A program made the translations under genes and the position numbers. The notes under the pieces were generated by a model that was not told the origin of the DNA, made no database searches, and worked only from the letters and a program-made list of their open reading frames with translations. Shown in pieces: positions 16,446 to 18,800 of a stretch of 18,800 bases of DNA. This DNA comes from Alphaproteobacteria bacterium. GTDB taxonomy: Bacteria > Pseudomonadota > Alphaproteobacteria > UBA9219. The DNA is taken from positions 1 through 18,800 of the forward strand of contig JAQUPC010000030.1 of the NCBI GenBank assembly GCA_028716765.1, given 5' to 3'. Every line of letters begins with the position of its first letter. The first letter of the stretch is position 1.

Positions 16446-16450
16446 AACTT

Positions 16451-17227
16451 CTAATTTACAAGCGCAATCGCCGAAATTAGCCTTCCCGCATCCTTCTCGC
16501 CGCTGAGGCAGCTGCGGCGGTAGCTGAGAAAACGCGCCTCGTCCGCGCACGTGTCGCCGGGCGAAGGCTCGACATCGTAAACGCCCAGCGCGCGCAGCTT
16601 GTTTGTCACGTATCCCGGCAGATCGAACAGATAATGTCCCGAACGAAACGCCGGACGGAAAAGCTTTTCGTTTGCCGGATCTTCGGCCAGAAACGGCGCC
16701 GGAAACTCCGGCCCGACTTCATAAGAGTTTTGCCAGATGCAAGGACCGATCGCCGCCGCAATGTGCTTCCGCACGGCCCCAAGTTCTTCCATCGCCTGCA
16801 ATGTGCTATCGATGATTCCGCCGATGGCGCCGCGCCATCCGGCATGCACCGCGCCGATGACGCCCGCCCCCTCCTCCGCCAGCAGGATCGGGACGCAATC
16901 GGCCGTAAGTATGGCGAGCGCAAGACCGCGCTGTTTCGTCACCATTGCGTCGGCTTGCGACCGTTCGGAAAGAGTCCACGGCTCCGTAACGCTCATGACG
17001 TCGGGCGAATGAATCTGGCGGCAATTCAACAAACATTCCGGGCTTACGCCTAGGCTTCCGGCGACGCGCCAGCGATTTACCTCCACGGCGTTACGCATGT
17101 TCTCATCCGCCGTTTCCTCATCCGGCAGCGTGTAAACGTCGCCGTCCGGAATACCGCTGCGCGTAAAAAACCCATGCCGGATACCGGACAGCGATTTCAG
17201 GTTTTCGGCTTGCAAGGCTTTGATCAT
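16451..17227 (-). CDS. pgeF: Peptidoglycan editing factor (laccase-domain, YfiH family)
   Basis: The 258-residue product belongs to the DUF152/laccase-domain family. E. coli PgeF (YfiH) removes misincorporated L-Ser from the peptide stem of peptidoglycan precursors; related proteins act on purine nucleosides. The metal-binding and catalytic residues are visible as H73 (CRQIHS), C111 (LTADCVPIL) and H128 (GAVHAGWRG). IRHGFFTR near the N-terminus and a closing GRLISAIALVN also fit. Its ATG overlaps the stop of the upstream methyltransferase gene (ATGA at 17227-17224), so translation is likely coupled. It is the last gene of the lgt cluster, and a palindromic hairpin follows immediately. Older labels such as polyphenol oxidase or laccase refer to the same family. 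Confidence 0.94.
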   Translation of the reverse strand: MIKALQAENLKSLSGIRHGFFTRSGIPDGDVYTLPDEETADENMRNAVEVNRWRVAGSLGVSPECLLNCRQIHSPDVMSVTEPWTLSERSQADAMVTKQRGLALAILTADCVPILLAEEGAGVIGAVHAGWRGAIGGIIDSTLQAMEELGAVRKHIAAAIGPCIWQNSYEVGPEFPAPFLAEDPANEKLFRPAFRSGHYLFDLPGYVTNKLRALGVYDVEPSPGDTCADEARFLSYRRSCLSGEKDAGRLISAIALVN

Positions 17228-18396
17228 GGGAATCCCGCGGTTTCTTTGATGTCCGGCGACAGAACGCCCATGACCTTGAACAAGACGCCCATTTGATCCG
17301 CATCCGTCAACCGGTGCAAAGCGGCGTCGACGGCATCGGATTGTTCCCTCGCCGCGTTGTGCTTAAGCTGCTTGGCGCGCAATTCGATGCCGAGCGCGCG
17401 CAGAAACGCCCCCTGCCCGACAGGCCCGGCTACGTGCGCGCCTTCGTGCCCGGCGATGAGCTTCAAAGCCGAAAAGTCGACATGCGTCGTCAGATCGGCC
17501 TCGCCCGGGTTCGTCAGCACGTCCGCGAACTGATGACGGCTTACGGCTTGCAGCGTTTCCATGCCCGGCGGAGCGGCATAACCGTAATCGACGATCAACC
17601 CCGCCCCGCCGTGCCGCGCGATATGAGCCGAAAGCTGTTGCATTAGCCCAAGGGATTGCGGCGAGGTTTCGTAAAAAAGCCGCTCGTGATCCTCCGCCTC
17701 GTTCGCGTTGGCGGGACAATAAACGGGGGGTTCGGTCTCGCTGCCCGACCTGGGCACGCAGGGCGCCGGAAAGGTCATAACCTTGCGCGGAATGGCCGCG
17801 ACGATGTCCTCCGCAAAAAAATCGTTCAGGACTTCCCCTTCCGCAAAAGCCAGCTTGCCGTCCTGAAAATCCACAAGGCGTTCGCGCCATCCAAGTTGCG
17901 TTTTTACGAATTGGCGAACGGGCAACGCATCGAAGAACTCGTTGGCGACAAAAAGCAACGGCATGGAAGGCAATTGACCGGGGCCGCCGATATACTCCGG
18001 CTTATGCGCCGTCAGTTTTTCCTGCTGCTGCTTGCGCAAGGCGGCGTTGCACTCGATCATCACAAGACGCATCGCCCGGTGAAAGCCCGCGATTTTCTCC
18101 GTCGCGCGCAAAGCGTCCTGTAACAGCGTCCCGCGCCCGGGCCCAAGTTCAAGCAGAACGAACGAATCGGGCCTGCCCGACTGTTGCCACGCCTCGGCGC
18201 ACCACAAGCCGATGAGTTCGCCGAACATCTGGCTTATCTCGGGCGCGGTGACGAAATCGCCGTCTTTCCCCAAAGGATCATGATTCCGGTAATAGCCATG
18301 CTCCGGATGTTGAAGCGCCAGTTCCATATAGCGCGCAACCGTTATCGGCCCTTCGTCGGCGATGATGTCGCGAACGATGGCAAGCAGCGCCGTCAT
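17224..18396 (-). CDS. MidA/NDUFAF7-type SAM-dependent methyltransferase (COG1565)
   Basis: The mitochondrial relative NDUFAF7 (MidA) methylates an arginine of the complex I subunit NDUFS2; a role in bacterial complex I assembly is plausible but not shown. In the 390-residue product the family signatures are HPEHGYY (30-36), [15 protein letters not shown] (46-60), the SAM-binding [12 protein letters not shown] (81-92), [14 protein letters not shown] (150-163) and LIVDYGY (267-273). A Pro/Ser/Thr/Glu-rich stretch at about 210-237, with two cysteines, looks like a lineage-specific loop. The ATG at 18396 overlaps the lgt stop (ATGA), and its own stop overlaps the pgeF start in the same way. From memory this gene order is common in alphaproteobacteria. 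The substrate here is not known. Confidence 0.92.
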   Translation of the reverse strand: MTALLAIVRDIIADEGPITVARYMELALQHPEHGYYRNHDPLGKDGDFVTAPEISQMFGELIGLWCAEAWQQSGRPDSFVLLELGPGRGTLLQDALRATEKIAGFHRAMRLVMIECNAALRKQQQEKLTAHKPEYIGGPGQLPSMPLLFVANEFFDALPVRQFVKTQLGWRERLVDFQDGKLAFAEGEVLNDFFAEDIVAAIPRKVMTFPAPCVPRSGSETEPPVYCPANANEAEDHERLFYETSPQSLGLMQQLSAHIARHGGAGLIVDYGYAAPPGMETLQAVSRHQFADVLTNPGEADLTTHVDFSALKLIAGHEGAHVAGPVGQGAFLRALGIELRAKQLKHNAAREQSDAVDAALHRLTDADQMGVLFKVMGVLSPDIKETAGFP

Positions 18397-18800
18397 GCCT
18401 TGCGCCGCAAGGCGAAAGCGAAGATCAAGGCGCCGGCCACGATCATCGGGATGGAAAGCAATTGCCCCATCGTCGCGTTCGTATAAAGAAAACCGAGCTG
18501 CGCGTCCGGCTCGCGGAAAAACTCCGCCAGAATACGAAACAATCCGTAGTCCATAAGGAACACGCCGGAGAGTATTCCGTAACGCGCGCGAAGGGCCGGG
18601 ATCTGCGCCAGCGCCATCAACAGAGCGAACAGGACAAGTCCTTCAAGCCCCGCCTCGCAAAGCTGGCTGGGATAACGCGGCAACTCGCCGCCGTGCGGGA
18701 ATATCACCGCCCAGGGCGCATCGGACACGCGGCCGTAAAGTTCGCCGTTGACGAAGTTGGCGAGACGCCCCAGTCCCAAACCGATCGGCGTAACGCACGC
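18393..18800 (-). CDS. lgt: Prolipoprotein diacylglyceryl transferase, C-terminal part
   Basis: Lgt transfers the diacylglyceryl group from phosphatidylglycerol to the lipobox cysteine of prolipoproteins in the inner membrane, the first step of lipoprotein maturation. Only the last 135 residues are inside the window; the frame runs out at 18800. Visible motifs are the Lgt signature [21 protein letters not shown] region (with the conserved N and E), [14 protein letters not shown], and [11 protein letters not shown], between hydrophobic segments, ending in a short RRKA tail. The TTG at 18779 is an internal codon, not a start. Its stop overlaps the following methyltransferase start (ATGA). Confidence 0.96.
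   Translation of the reverse strand, partial: ACVTPIGLGLGRLANFVNGELYGRVSDAPWAVIFPHGGELPRYPSQLCEAGLEGLVLFALLMALAQIPALRARYGILSGVFLMDYGLFRILAEFFREPDAQLGFLYTNATMGQLLSIPMIVAGALIFAFALRRKA

Noticed and set aside
16228..16446. Possible leucine leader peptide / attenuator before leuC
   Set aside because: The short frame translates the palindromic repeats ([15 protein letters not shown]) and has no run of leucine codons; no competing terminator with a T-run was found.

Overview
The window looks like a chromosomal stretch of an alphaproteobacterium. The clues are a roughly 1600-residue NAD-dependent glutamate dehydrogenase, the gene order lgt / MidA-type methyltransferase / pgeF, a cysteine-poor Trm112-like (UPF0434) protein, and GC-rich genes with long antisense shadow frames. 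No genus can be named from this evidence. Most of the window is housekeeping; the accessory material lies at the left end, around 5.3-6.6 kb, and in the palindromic repeats around the leucine operon.

Left end (1-2.3 kb, + strand): the 3' end of a HEPN-like helical protein gene, then two adjacent unknown genes (595-1605 and 1611-2315). These two are paralogous over their C-terminal parts and end in the same 20 bases. They are clearly AT-richer than the rest of the window and may be acquired DNA.

2.3-6.6 kb: a 64-residue UPF0434/Trm112-like gene (-), divergent from a large gene (+) for a chemoreceptor-like membrane protein. That protein has two membrane segments, a HAMP domain and a very long coiled coil, but no recognisable chemoreceptor kinase-binding tip. 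Convergent to it is a two-domain cytidine-deaminase-fold protein whose second domain has lost its zinc ligands.

6.7-11.8 kb: tRNA-Arg(UCU) on the - strand and the NAD-glutamate dehydrogenase gene on the + strand. The dehydrogenase gene faces the leucine cluster across a short gap filled by a 75-bp palindromic repeat.

11.9-16.2 kb (- strand): a compact leucine operon in transcription order leuC, a 215-residue one-pass membrane protein, an RDD-family membrane protein, leuD, leuB. The genes overlap or nearly touch. LeuC/LeuD (isopropylmalate isomerase) and LeuB (isopropylmalate dehydrogenase) carry out the second and third steps of leucine synthesis; leuA is not in the window. The role of the two membrane genes between the isomerase subunits is unknown. 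The leuC upstream region holds an inverted pair of 30-bp palindromic repeats plus two further hairpins.

16.4-18.8 kb (- strand): lgt (3' part only), a MidA/NDUFAF7-type SAM methyltransferase gene and pgeF, each joined to the next by an ATGA overlap. No CRISPR array, transposase gene or complete mobile element was seen. The best candidates for something undescribed are the AT-rich paralogous pair with its HEPN-like neighbour, and the deaminase with a dead second domain.
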